The position numbers were made by a program, and so were the translations under genes. A DNA stretch of 56,147 nucleotides from a bacterium. Lineage in GTDB: Bacteria; JAMCPX01. The notes under the pieces were generated by a model. It did no database searches. It saw only the letters and a list, made by a program, of their open reading frames with translations, and was not told the origin of the DNA. Below, piece after piece: positions 16,170 through 25,336 of this stretch; within the stretch, counting starts at the first letter, position 1, and the number at the start of each line of letters is the position of its first letter. The stretch lies in NCBI GenBank assembly GCA_021792615.1, contig JAJYUJ010000018.1:1-56147 (forward strand). The letters run 5' to 3'.

Positions 16170-16427
16170 ATGCCGACATACGATTATGAGTGCACAGCAT
16201 GCGGATATAAATTTGAGATGTTACAGAAAATATCGGAAAAGCCCGTCACAACATGTCCAAAGTGCAAGGGCAAGGTTAAAAGGTTAATATCTGACAGCGG
16301 TTCGTTTATTTTAAAAGGCAGTGGCTGGTATGCCACGGATTATGTCAAGGACAATAAAACACAGACCCATGCGCAGAATAAAACAACGAATCAATCTGCA
16401 GACAAAACACCCGCCAGCAACAAATAA
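16170..16427 (+). CDS. FmdB-type zinc ribbon protein
   Basis: 85 residues. It begins [20 protein letters not shown] and has a second CPKC pair, giving the C8/C11 and C31/C34-type zinc ribbon of the FmdB/putative regulatory family. The tail ([11 protein letters not shown] then Thr/Asn/Lys/Gln) is low complexity, as is usual for the family. It is co-directional and 3 bases after the DUF167 gene. Confidence 0.9.
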   Translation: MPTYDYECTACGYKFEMLQKISEKPVTTCPKCKGKVKRLISDSGSFILKGSGWYATDYVKDNKTQTHAQNKTTNQSADKTPASNK

Positions 16428-17391
16428 CCGGAAACACAAGGCCCTTCTATTTCAGGAATATCTGTTCGTGCCTGTAGTACTCTTTTCGGCACTTTTCATC
16501 ATCGTAATCTTTCCGACGACCGGTTTTTGCTGGGGCCCCATGTCCCACATAGACCTTGCTACGGAAGTATTGAACTTCTCCCAACTGCTTGCACCGCAGG
16601 TTATGGAACTGATCAGGTCGTATCCTTATGACTTTCTTTACGGCAACATCGGCGCGGATATCGTTATAGGAAAGAACTTCACGAAGTACGAATACCATTG
16701 TCACAACTGGCTCGTGGGCAATCAGGTGTTCGAATCGGCAAAGAACGAGCACCAGAGGGCTTTTGCCTACGGTTATATAAGCCACCTTGCGTCGGACGTC
16801 ATCGCTCACAATTACTTTGTCCCGAATATGATCATAACCATGTACAGAAAAAAAATGTTCCTTCACTCGTACTGGGAAATCCGCTTTGACAGGCTGGTGA
16901 ACGATAAGGCCGTAAAAACCATAGAAAGGACACTGAAACTGAGACACAAGGATGACAATGACCTGCTCAAACATACCCTTGAAAAAACGCTGTTTTCTTT
17001 CTCCACGAACAAGAATATCTTTAACAGCGTGATGCAGGTCAACAAGAGGAAACTGCTCAGAAACCTTTTCAAAGGGTTGACCTCCGAAAAAAAATGGCTT
17101 TTTTCGATTGATCAATTCGATACGTACAAACATTATTCCATCGATGCTATTTTTGATGTACTCAACAAGGGGAACGAGTCAATTTATACGCAGTTCGACC
17201 CAACCGGCATAGAGGTTATTCACATCGCTTCCCAGGTGAGGAAGGAACTCAACAGGCTGCACCGCAAACAGAAGTTATCCGAGCATGACATGCAGAATAT
17301 AACACACAGTATACTGCCCGAGTTTCCCCCTGGTTTATATTCGGAATATGCCCCGGCGGTTCATCAAAAGAGCGGAAGGAGCGGGGGATAA
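16369..17391 (+). CDS. zinc-dependent phospholipase C-like protein with N-terminal membrane segment
   Basis: About 340 residues. A hydrophobic stretch ([17 protein letters not shown]) is followed at once by [15 protein letters not shown], the W-G-x-x-x-H N-terminal motif of pfam00882 zinc phospholipase C-like proteins, whose Trp normally becomes a metal ligand after signal cleavage. Other candidate ligands are [11 protein letters not shown]-like [15 protein letters not shown] and [17 protein letters not shown] (His and Asp positions). The start is uncertain: ATG 16369 overlaps fmdB by 59 bases and has no ribosome-binding site; 16321 is further upstream. Cleavage before the Trp or anchoring are both possible. 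The substrate may be a membrane phospholipid, but this is only a family-level guess. Confidence 0.72.
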   Translation: MRRIKQRINLQTKHPPATNNRKHKALLFQEYLFVPVVLFSALFIIVIFPTTGFCWGPMSHIDLATEVLNFSQLLAPQVMELIRSYPYDFLYGNIGADIVIGKNFTKYEYHCHNWLVGNQVFESAKNEHQRAFAYGYISHLASDVIAHNYFVPNMIITMYRKKMFLHSYWEIRFDRLVNDKAVKTIERTLKLRHKDDNDLLKHTLEKTLFSFSTNKNIFNSVMQVNKRKLLRNLFKGLTSEKKWLFSIDQFDTYKHYSIDAIFDVLNKGNESIYTQFDPTGIEVIHIASQVRKELNRLHRKQKLSEHDMQNITHSILPEFPPGLYSEYAPAVHQKSGRSGG

Positions 17392-17590
17392 GCAGCAGAG
17401 AGAAAGGAGACGGGGGAAAACGTCAACAACTCCCCGTCGCAGGGAATGAAGATCGTCACTCTCGGTTCTTAATTTTAAATTTTTAATGTTGGACTTCTTC
17501 CGACATCGCGCTCTTCGGTGTCATTCCTCTTTCGATAAGAGTAATAAAAAGGAGTTATGAATTGAGAACATCCGTCCTGACAGGCGAATT

Positions 17591-18238
17591 ATGACAAAGC
17601 AAGCGAATAGAGATATAAAACGAATTTTATGTTACCGGCTTTCGCTTCTCATGGTTCTTCTGGTATCCGCGGTTGCCCTGACCGTACTGATTGAGGCGGG
17701 TAAAACGGACGCATTCGACGCTTTTATTACAGGCATTATCCAGCACAACAAATCACGCACCATGCAAATCCTCATGGAAATGGTTACGTTTACCGGCACC
17801 GCGTACGGTGTCATACTTATTCTGGCAGGCATCGGTATCTGGTTATGGCGCCGCAGGGCATTTTCTGTATTGAAAGATTTGTTGGGCATATCGCTTTTCA
17901 GTTTTATAACGGAGGTTTCGGTCAAAGAGCTGGTACACAGGTCACGGCCTTCAAGCTGGCTTGGAATAACCGCGCCGGGATATTCTTTCCCGAGCGGTCA
18001 CTCCATCATGGTCTTCGTAATAGCCGTTGAGCTTATCATCATCCTGCACAGGTTTGGCCGTGCCCGATGGTGGATGGTGACGGCGCTCCTTTGCATTGCC
18101 GCAGCAGTAGGCATGAGCCGCATATACCTCGGGGTCCATTGGCCTACGGATGTCCTCGGGAGCTGGCTTATGGGATCGATTATCATAACTGCAGTGAACA
18201 TTGTCGATATTGAAGAACCTCGTCGTAAACGACAATGA
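17591..18238 (+). CDS. PAP2-family membrane phosphatase
   Basis: 215 residues with about six membrane segments. The PAP2 catalytic motifs are KELVHRSRP, PSGHS and SRIYLGVHWPTD. Such enzymes remove phosphate from lipids such as undecaprenyl diphosphate or phosphatidate. ATG 17591 lacks a ribosome-binding site. A strong AAAAAGGAG at 17546-17554 lies six bases before an in-frame ATT (17561), which would add ten residues. That ATG overlaps a tiny ATG-AAT-TGA frame. The correct start is therefore open. The gene is monocistronic by appearance and followed by a convergent gene. Confidence 0.9.
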   Translation: MTKQANRDIKRILCYRLSLLMVLLVSAVALTVLIEAGKTDAFDAFITGIIQHNKSRTMQILMEMVTFTGTAYGVILILAGIGIWLWRRRAFSVLKDLLGISLFSFITEVSVKELVHRSRPSSWLGITAPGYSFPSGHSIMVFVIAVELIIILHRFGRARWWMVTALLCIAAAVGMSRIYLGVHWPTDVLGSWLMGSIIITAVNIVDIEEPRRKRQ

Positions 18239-18304
18239 AGTAATAACCCGAATTTTCATCCAGCCGGCAGCGGGACTCAATCCCTCCCGTCGCGGTGCTC
18301 TTAT

Positions 18305-19861
18305 TTATTTGAGGGGTATCGTGATAATACCGTTCACCGGCGAATCCTGCGTCATATAAAGAAGAGTCCGGTCGGGACTGAAGACAAACTCCCCGTCACC
18401 ATTGGTGCTGATGTCCTGAACAAAGATCGATAGCTTGTTGCCGCAAGTAATGTTAGGATTATACTTGTATATCGCTGCCGTGCCCGCATCGAGGATGTAC
18501 ATATTTCCGCCCGCATCGAACTTTATACCACTCGGGCATATAAGCCCGGACACAACAGTCGTGGTAACGGTGCCCGCTGCGTTTATCTCATCGACACTGC
18601 CGTTATTGCAATCCCCGACGTAAACATTACCGGCGTTATCCGTTGCAACGGCATTCGGCAATCCAAAGCCCGAGGCAAACAGCGTTGCAGTGCCGTTACT
18701 TGTCACAGAGGTAATCGTTCCGTCCCCGCTATTGGCAACGTAAAGCGGCCATGATTGCCCGTCTCCTGAAAATGCAAGTGCAACAGGCGTTGTACCTACA
18801 TCGGTAAAGACGGAAGCAGGAGCAGCGCTTCCGGGTACAGCTATAACATTGTTCCCTCCGGAGTTTGCGGCATATAGCGCGCCCTCAGGCGAAAATGCTA
18901 CGTCGGCAGGGCCGTTTAAGAGTCCATTAGGATCATTGGAATATGTCGATATCGCCCCGGAAGGCGTTACTTCAAGGATATCATTATTCGTATAATTTGC
19001 TATGTAGAGGTTGCCCGATGTATCCGTTGTTATGCCTATGGGCGCATTGATTGTCGCAAACGATTGATCGTCTGCCAATACGCGGAACGGCGTAAACAGC
19101 ACAGGATTCGAGTAAGGCACGTGTGAATCGCCGGAATCCACTATAACATTTCCAAGGGTGGCATTGCCTGGAACTGTCGCCGTTATGTAGGTATCTGTCC
19201 AGCTCTGCACGGTTGCAGCCACTCCGTTAACCGTCACGGTTCCTGGTGTCGTAGAAAAATTATAACCCGACAGGGTAATCGTGGAGCCGGTCAATGCAAT
19301 CACAGGGTCTATAGCGGTAATGACCGGCACATTCGCATAGATATAAACGATTCCGGCAAAATCCGAGGTTGCATTAAAGCCTATCTCTTTTGCCATGGAT
19401 TGCGTGTTCGAGGGAATTGTAAACTGCGAGCCCGCAGTCCCCGAAGTAAAAAGCCAGCCCCATGCCCCGTCAACAGGGGTATTGGTAAGCCAGCCTGTGC
19501 CGAGATCGGCATCGCATACGGTAGCTGAACCGGAAGCAAGCATATATGCCTGCATTTCAACGCCGGTCCAATCGCTTGAATCATTGTTGTTTATGTATAC
19601 AGGTGCGGTTATGGATGTGCCGTTAAAAACAGCATTGCCTACCTGAAAAACGCCTGCGTACGGTGTTATATTCTGTCCCGCTAACTCCGGCGTTACATCT
19701 ATGGATTTTATTGAGAGCTCATGGGTATTCGCTTTATAGTCGATTGCATAGGCTGCCTTAGGTATGTTGGCCTGCCTTTGAGGTGTTGATACACCGCTGC
19801 ATCCTGCAAGAGAAAATATCGAGATAAGAAGTATTAAAAATCGTCTGAATTGTTTAATCAT
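18305..19861 (-). CDS. lipoprotein with IPT/TIG domain and NHL-type beta-propeller repeats
   Basis: 518 residues. A lipoprotein signal ends SLAGC (lipobox 18-21, lipidated C21). An IPT/TIG immunoglobulin-like domain follows (ITLSGYNFSTTPGTVTVNG). Then come six or so NHL/SMP-30-like blades (ITTDTSGNLYIANYTNNDIL; NAVATDNAGNVYVGDCNNGS). It is probably exposed on the cell surface or in the periplasm. No enzymatic residues can be proposed. ATG 19861 is chosen because it directly precedes the signal; the ribosome-binding site is poor. It is co-oriented with the PilY1 gene but separated by a terminator and 690 bases. Confidence 0.8.
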   Translation of the reverse strand: MIKQFRRFLILLISIFSLAGCSGVSTPQRQANIPKAAYAIDYKANTHELSIKSIDVTPELAGQNITPYAGVFQVGNAVFNGTSITAPVYINNNDSSDWTGVEMQAYMLASGSATVCDADLGTGWLTNTPVDGAWGWLFTSGTAGSQFTIPSNTQSMAKEIGFNATSDFAGIVYIYANVPVITAIDPVIALTGSTITLSGYNFSTTPGTVTVNGVAATVQSWTDTYITATVPGNATLGNVIVDSGDSHVPYSNPVLFTPFRVLADDQSFATINAPIGITTDTSGNLYIANYTNNDILEVTPSGAISTYSNDPNGLLNGPADVAFSPEGALYAANSGGNNVIAVPGSAAPASVFTDVGTTPVALAFSGDGQSWPLYVANSGDGTITSVTSNGTATLFASGFGLPNAVATDNAGNVYVGDCNNGSVDEINAAGTVTTTVVSGLICPSGIKFDAGGNMYILDAGTAAIYKYNPNITCGNKLSIFVQDISTNGDGEFVFSPDRTLLYMTQDSPVNGIITIPLK

Positions 19862-20485
19862 GGTAATTACTAGTATATAATGTCTTTCGTTTCTTGTCAA
19901 GGCATGGAGGGACATTTGTCATTTAAAATTGAAAAGTGGACTGATTTAAACTATACAAATTAGTTTAGCGGAAGGAATTGATTGGTAGAAACATATCAAC
20001 CTCAACGACCTCGTCATTCCTGCCCGTGGACTTCTCCGAAGATATGCTTGAGCAGGAATCCAGTTCTTAAAATAGTTGTCTGATTTCGCAGGAACGACCT
20101 ACTGATTTTTAATGTTTTGGAAATGACGGAGGAGTGAGAAACTGGATTCCCACTTTCGTGGGAATGACACAAAACCAGTGTAGATAGATGTACATAACTA
20201 CCGTCACAGACGATGATTTCTTCTCTTATTCTCAATGGAGCGGAGATAAGACTGAGAAACGGCATGATTTCGTAAATGAAGAATTATTCGATCAAAAGTC
20301 AGTGCACTTTTCAATTTTAAATGACACGCTTGTGAGATATACTTAACATTTAGCCGTCCATTTGTATAGTATAGTTTCATGTATTTACGCCCATTCTGGA
20401 TCGATAAAATTAACATGGCATGGCAGAAACGCCCTATTGTATGGCTATCCGGTGTAAGAAGGGCCGGTAAAAATACCATAAAATA
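19862..20485. other. intergenic region with repeat element
   Basis: No gene is supported. It holds a palindromic GTCATTCC element (20013-20168) and unique AT-rich sequence. A minus-strand frame of 111 codons across it (20204-20539) has repeat-derived content and no ribosome-binding site. Confidence 0.55.
20013..20168. repeat. GTCATTCC-family palindromic element (copy 2)
   Basis: GTCATTCCTG at the left end and TTCGTGGGAATGAC at the right end are inverted, with an inner ATTTCGCAGGAACGAC. The right end repeats GGATTCCCACTTTCGTGGGA, which matches the ends of copy 1. It is longer, perhaps two nested units. Confidence 0.65.
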
Positions 20486-20507
20486 AAGGCGGGCTTTCGC
20501 CCGCCTT
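20486..20507 (-). terminator. Rho-independent terminator of the minor pilin operon
   Basis: AAGGCGGGC/GCCCGCCTT forms a stem with a short TTTC loop, followed on the minus strand by TTATTTTA. It lies 42 bases beyond the pilY1 stop codon and ends the operon. Confidence 0.85.
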
Positions 20508-20548
20508 GTGCAGTATCGTCCTTCAATTAAATCAACCAATAAAATCCA

Positions 20549-23500
20549 CTATCTTCCGCCGTGCGTACTCCACGTGTTCTGAGGATTCATAAAGGTACTT
20601 TCCACGTTCTTGGGTATGCATAACTGCAGTATAGGATACATGAGCATGTTTGCCCCGGATATAGAGCCCACATTAAAGATAGACCCTTCTGATGTAGAGC
20701 CGTATATCTGTGTACTCAAGGCCATGCTCCCTGCCCCGCTCCCGCACGCCGGCATGCTGAATGGGGTTGGTGTCGTAGTGCTGCTTCCACCACTGCCGGG
20801 TGTACCAACGATACTTGTAACCGGTATAGGAGGCGACGGTATACCCTGCGCTGTCGATTTAGCAAACACCAACTGGCCGGTTTTATATCCTGTACCCGGA
20901 ATCTGGTATATCGCCATACCAAGCATAGTGCCTGTACCGCCGAGCGTGTTACAGCTAAACTGCGTCGTACTTTGCGCAACGCATGCATTCTGATCCGGCG
21001 TAAACACGCTGAAGTACTCTACGCCGCCTGTTGCATAAGGTATGCTCAAGCTCTTTGTACCGAATGCCGTGTCCGTGAATGAAGAAAGCGTTATCCACCA
21101 GCCGGCACCGGCACCGCACAGCCCCGAGTTGAGACCGCTGATGAGACTCGTACTCGTCAACTGTGTCAGGTTGCTGCCGGTCAAAAGCGGCGTCTGCGTA
21201 ACATACGGCATGGGGGTATTGATCTCGTAAAGGTTATTGACCGGTGTACAGCTCAATGGATTATTCCTGCTTCCTGCAGCTATACCAATCCAGAGATCCC
21301 CACAGGGATCGCCTATGGCACTGGGCTGATAATAAAACTCCTGCCCCTGATTTCTCGGCGTAGGCGGAGGATTCTGTGCTGCAAAAACTCTCTGACCGGA
21401 GAAGCAGTTTGTATCCGATGACGAGATACACGTTTTAACGATATTATTGCCTCCAAGATCGCCTGCCCATACGCCCGGAGGATTATCTCCGAGGTGGAGG
21501 AACGAGAACTGCCATAACTGTCCTCCAAGGTCAGGAGCAAAGGCTTCCATCCACCAAGGATGTATGGTCCCAAGCATTCCCTGCGTAATACCGATAGGCG
21601 TTGCTGCTATAGGAGCTGTCATGTTCGGATCATCATTGATATCATATTTCCACACAAGCTTGCCTGTTGCTATGTCTATCATATAGAAGGCATTGCCTCT
21701 TGCCGGCGTCAGGATGCCCGGGTCCCATCCGCCATTGAGCAAGGCAACCCATCTAAGCTGCGGTGTTGCGAATGAAGCACCGGTTGCCGGATCATAGCCC
21801 AGCCACACGGGTCCTATGGGTGGCGGATTCGGTGCAACCTCCCCAAAGGTAAAGCCCATGTCGTTTGTCGTAAACTCCCACATAAACTTCGGATGAAGGG
21901 TATTGGTTATATCGAGGCAGATATAGTATGTGCCTCCAAGCCTCTCACCGATAATCATGATCGTGTGCCAGTATGCGGCGTTTCCACTCAATCCAAGGCC
22001 GTTGTCAACACCCGGCAGATACACATCCCTTACAAACGGTGACGCGTCCACATAATAAACATGGGTTGTTGACGTGGTTGTATAGATACCCTCTGTTGTC
22101 CAGTACTGGCCTGTTGTGGTTGTTTGCACAAGTGCCGGGTCATACATGTACTGGAGCTTGGGCAGCAGGTCGTACGGTATAAACGCCCAAACCTCCTGTC
22201 CTGTACCATAATCGAATTTGGCATTGCCGTCAGGCACATAGTTTCCTGCCGCATTGATGGTTGCCCCTCCTTCATAGCCTCCCGCATAGAATGCGTGGAT
22301 CATACCGTCATTAGCCCCTGCTATAACGATCTGGGGCCTGTTATATACGGCATTGAGATATTTTTGATAGTCTAATGATGTTATCTGCGGGTCTGACAAT
22401 TGCACCCAATCCCCCGCTAACGAATCTGTGGATATAAGCGTTGGATCCGAGTGAAAAATATCACCGAGAACATACATACTTCCTAATTTTGGTCCGAGCA
22501 CATAATTAATAATATTATCCATGGTTGTCGTGTCTGTCACTCCAAAATCAGATGGGGACAGGTTGGAATTTGATGTTGCAAATTGTTGGGCAACACCAAG
22601 GAGAGCATCACCGCCTGCAGCCCACGTAGAATCTCCATGGCCGGTTGTCGTACTTGTGAAGCCTGAAAGTAAGGCAGGCGTAACCGTATAAACATTGCGC
22701 AGGTTCGGTGCAAGGTAACACGGCGGTGCATTGATGCCTATATCGTCGACATTGCTGGTGCACAAAGGCAGGTTTGTACTATCTGAAAGATCCGCCCCTG
22801 CATCCCATACAGGAGGCGGCACTGATTGCGCATTGCATTGACCGGCTATATTGCCGGTAAAGGGTAAGCCGTTTTTATCATACAGGCTGATGGTGCCGGT
22901 GGCGCTTGCAGCGCCGGTGTATTCCCTGAGATGGCCAATCCAGAAATTCTGATTTTGGGGAACAAACGAGGCAATGAATGCCTTGAAAATATTTGTTGTT
23001 GTTGTCCCGTTCAATCCCTCAGTAACAAGCTGGGGAAGGCTTGGCGTGCCGTAGGTGTGGTTATTCTTAACAATGCTTGTAAGAAACGTCACCAAAGCAT
23101 TTTGAAGATCGTTTGAAGCGCCTGTTGCAACAGTAAATATCCCGCCCCCCTCGCTTGCTGCCTGTGACAATGCATAGGTGTTCAGTGCCTGTCCATCAGC
23201 TGATGTTCCTGCAAAGCCAATGGTAAACGTATTTACAAAGGGTTGCGAGAGGCCGCTGCCTGTACATTGTTGTGTCTGACCGGCAGGTCTTAATGTTTTA
23301 TTCGCCATAAACCCGGCAACCGCTGCTATGTTACAAGTGCCGTTAGGAGCATTTTGACACGCGCCGTTATCGTAGTAATTTGCATTGTCATAGCTGCCTA
23401 TGGGCCAGTCCGTAAAGCCATTGGGCCCTGTATTTTCATTACCGTCTGTCAAAACAATCACATAGTTTTTTTCGCAGGCAATGCTCGTGTCTTTGCACCC

Positions 23501-24547
23501 GCACCATGAGTCCGCATCAGATACACATGCGTCTCCAAGGCTTCCTCCCACTATATTAGAACAATAACTTTGTCCACTACAAGCGAGATCGTTATAAAAC
23601 GTTGCATTTGTCTTGTAGTTAGCATAATAGCCGCCAACCTGCGCCAAAGCACCTGCAAGCGGTGTACTGTGATCCCATGTAAGGGAATAAATAGCGCTTA
23701 AATAATTATTACGTGAGGGTGGAGTGCCAAGTTGATTACAGGGCGGGGATATATCAACGTCTGTCTGAGCACCCGTGCTGCTGCCGTTAAACGAGAATAC
23801 ACCAAGCCTGACATTGGGAAAATTAAGTATGTTACTGATAGCTGCCCTTGCCTGGACGAACTTCGGCGGATAGAATTCAAGCAGGTTGCCTGTATAAAAG
23901 GAAACACCTCCATTGCCATCCCATCCATCATACCAGTAGCCATAATTCTTAAGCTGGTTTACGCAGATGTTTCTAGAAACCGGCGTATAATATCTCTGGT
24001 TACAAAAATATTGAATTGTCCCACAGTCCTCCCAATAACTTGGAATATTCCCGCCGGGCCCTTTTGAGTTAACTGTTTGACAATAATTCCGACCTGTATA
24101 CGGACCAAAATATCCATTGATATACACATGCGAACCGCTCGGATTTCTGTTATCAGCCAAAGGCCCTTCTGTGCTTAAGCCTGCCGAAGTGCCGCCATAA
24201 AAACATCCCTCTCCACCCGGTTCTACATTGGTGTCAAAGCATGTTGGGTTGCCCGCATTATAGCCATAGTTTTTATTGGGGTCATAGCCCAGTTGCGTAT
24301 TAAAATAGGGATTCGAGTTGTTTTGATCAATGCCACATGCGTCTTCCCCATCAGGCACTGCGCAGGGCAGGGATGTCATAGATCCGGAGGTATCCATCAA
24401 TATGGCAACATCCGGAGGCGGGAGATTACTAACCGGCGTTAAGAACAGGGATGTATCGTCTCCTATGCCTTTGGGAGGCAGGGAATCGATCATCAATACC
24501 ATGATAGCTGCCATGATTATATATTTTATCAGTTTTCTTGTGTTCAT
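20549..24547 (-). CDS. pilY1: PilY1-like type IV pilus tip/adhesin protein
   Basis: 1332 residues. A signal-like N-terminus (KLIKYIIMAAIMVLMI) is followed by a von Willebrand factor A domain with MIDAS motif DTSGSMTS (D52, S54, S56). A long Cys-rich stretch spans about residues 60-430. The C-terminal half is a PilY1/PilC beta-propeller (AFIPYDLLPKLQYMYDPALV, IVIAGANDGMIHAFYAGGYE, GTYYICLDITN). PilY1 primes pilus assembly at the tip with the minor pilins and can act as an adhesin or calcium-responsive regulator of retraction. ATG 24547 follows AAAGGAGAATACG. It is the last gene of the pilin operon, 11 bases after pilX. Confidence 0.9.
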   Translation of the reverse strand: MNTRKLIKYIIMAAIMVLMIDSLPPKGIGDDTSLFLTPVSNLPPPDVAILMDTSGSMTSLPCAVPDGEDACGIDQNNSNPYFNTQLGYDPNKNYGYNAGNPTCFDTNVEPGGEGCFYGGTSAGLSTEGPLADNRNPSGSHVYINGYFGPYTGRNYCQTVNSKGPGGNIPSYWEDCGTIQYFCNQRYYTPVSRNICVNQLKNYGYWYDGWDGNGGVSFYTGNLLEFYPPKFVQARAAISNILNFPNVRLGVFSFNGSSTGAQTDVDISPPCNQLGTPPSRNNYLSAIYSLTWDHSTPLAGALAQVGGYYANYKTNATFYNDLACSGQSYCSNIVGGSLGDACVSDADSWCGCKDTSIACEKNYVIVLTDGNENTGPNGFTDWPIGSYDNANYYDNGACQNAPNGTCNIAAVAGFMANKTLRPAGQTQQCTGSGLSQPFVNTFTIGFAGTSADGQALNTYALSQAASEGGGIFTVATGASNDLQNALVTFLTSIVKNNHTYGTPSLPQLVTEGLNGTTTTNIFKAFIASFVPQNQNFWIGHLREYTGAASATGTISLYDKNGLPFTGNIAGQCNAQSVPPPVWDAGADLSDSTNLPLCTSNVDDIGINAPPCYLAPNLRNVYTVTPALLSGFTSTTTGHGDSTWAAGGDALLGVAQQFATSNSNLSPSDFGVTDTTTMDNIINYVLGPKLGSMYVLGDIFHSDPTLISTDSLAGDWVQLSDPQITSLDYQKYLNAVYNRPQIVIAGANDGMIHAFYAGGYEGGATINAAGNYVPDGNAKFDYGTGQEVWAFIPYDLLPKLQYMYDPALVQTTTTGQYWTTEGIYTTTSTTHVYYVDASPFVRDVYLPGVDNGLGLSGNAAYWHTIMIIGERLGGTYYICLDITNTLHPKFMWEFTTNDMGFTFGEVAPNPPPIGPVWLGYDPATGASFATPQLRWVALLNGGWDPGILTPARGNAFYMIDIATGKLVWKYDINDDPNMTAPIAATPIGITQGMLGTIHPWWMEAFAPDLGGQLWQFSFLHLGDNPPGVWAGDLGGNNIVKTCISSSDTNCFSGQRVFAAQNPPPTPRNQGQEFYYQPSAIGDPCGDLWIGIAAGSRNNPLSCTPVNNLYEINTPMPYVTQTPLLTGSNLTQLTSTSLISGLNSGLCGAGAGWWITLSSFTDTAFGTKSLSIPYATGGVEYFSVFTPDQNACVAQSTTQFSCNTLGGTGTMLGMAIYQIPGTGYKTGQLVFAKSTAQGIPSPPIPVTSIVGTPGSGGSSTTTPTPFSMPACGSGAGSMALSTQIYGSTSEGSIFNVGSISGANMLMYPILQLCIPKNVESTFMNPQNTWSTHGGR

Positions 24548-24558
24548 CGTATTCTCCT

Positions 24559-25326
24559 TTATTTCGGTGCACCGTAATAAACAACCTGTTCGCATTCCAT
24601 GCTCGCCGTGCCTGCAGTCCCTATAACGGGACCAATGGTATAGGTATTGCCGCCGAAGCCGAAGCTCGTCGGCAGGGTACTTGCCCGTGAGCCGCTCACA
24701 CTGCCCGGACCGGCAACAGAGGAAAGCTGGCTAAGGGGTATTAATGGGTTGACCGTCGGCGTAAAATAACCCACTGCATAGCTTGATCCTGCGTTTGCTG
24801 TCGGTTTCGGTGTGCTATAAATACCGTTATAGAACGTTGCCTGCGGTGATGATGTCGGAGTATTGACATAGGTACCGTTGATACTGGATGCTACGTAATT
24901 CGGATTCCCCGCAACGTAAAACGGGTGGCTGCACAGATTCGCCATGCCTGCATTGACACCTGCAATTGATGCCACCTTTGCACCAATCTGTGTCCTCTGG
25001 TTGCCGGACAGGCTCACATCCGTTGTCGCAACCATCATTGCACCCATACCTGCTATGGTCAGGGCAACAAGCGAGAGCAGGGTTATGATGAGAACGTAAC
25101 CTGCATTATTGTCATTACGAGCCGTATGCGAAGTAATCTCTCTGCTTATAGATTGCTTCGTCATTCCATTCCTCGCAATGACCTGTTGACTGTCATCGCG
25201 AGCGGCGACGAAGCAATCCTTCAATTCTGGCAGATTGCTTCGTCGTCCGTATAAAGCGGACTTCTCGCAACGACTTGTGTGACCGTTATTGTTAGAAGAG
25301 TAAAATAATTCATTTTGTTTGTTCAT
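24559..25326 (-). CDS. pilX: PilX-like minor pilin with repeat-derived leader
   Basis: 255 residues. The hydrophobic segment AGYVLIITLLSLVALTIAGMGAMM (about 75-98) and the SGNQRTQIGAKVASIAGVN region are typical of PilX-type minor pilins. The first 74 residues are unusual: residues about 17-73 are a translation of two copies of the GTCATTGCGAG repeat family (REITSHTARND, MTKQSISR). The original leader was probably MNKQN...NNAG. The start at 25326 is set by AAGGAGAATACC. PilX works with PilV, PilW, FimT and PilY1 to prime assembly. Prepilin peptidase cleavage at G76 is plausible, although the +5 residue is Ile rather than Glu. Confidence 0.75.
   Translation of the reverse strand: MNKQNELFYSSNNNGHTSRCEKSALYGRRSNLPELKDCFVAARDDSQQVIARNGMTKQSISREITSHTARNDNNAGYVLIITLLSLVALTIAGMGAMMVATTDVSLSGNQRTQIGAKVASIAGVNAGMANLCSHPFYVAGNPNYVASSINGTYVNTPTSSPQATFYNGIYSTPKPTANAGSSYAVGYFTPTVNPLIPLSQLSSVAGPGSVSGSRASTLPTSFGFGGNTYTIGPVIGTAGTASMECEQVVYYGAPK
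25111..25182. repeat. GTCATTGCGAG-family element inside pilX (copy 1)
   Basis: 72 bases starting GTCATTACGAGCCGTATGCG and ending CCTCGCAATGAC. It is nearly identical to the copy at 27581-27652 and is translated in frame as part of the PilX leader. Confidence 0.8.
25192..25274. repeat. GTCATTGCGAG-family element inside pilX (copy 2)
   Basis: It begins GTCATCGCGAGCGGCGACGA and ends TTCTCGCAACGAC, an imperfect inverted pair with GAAGCAATC/GATTGCTTC in the middle. It is adjacent to copy 1 and also in frame with the PilX leader. Confidence 0.7.
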
Positions 25327-25336
25327 GGTATTCTCC

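Noticed and set aside
20204-20539. 111-codon minus-strand frame before pilY1 end
   Set aside because: It crosses a terminator and a repeat, and has no ribosome-binding site or domain.
24559-25326. Two separate genes, one a repeat-encoded peptide and one pilX
   Set aside because: One continuous frame with a single good ribosome-binding site at the start; no internal start with such a site before the helix.
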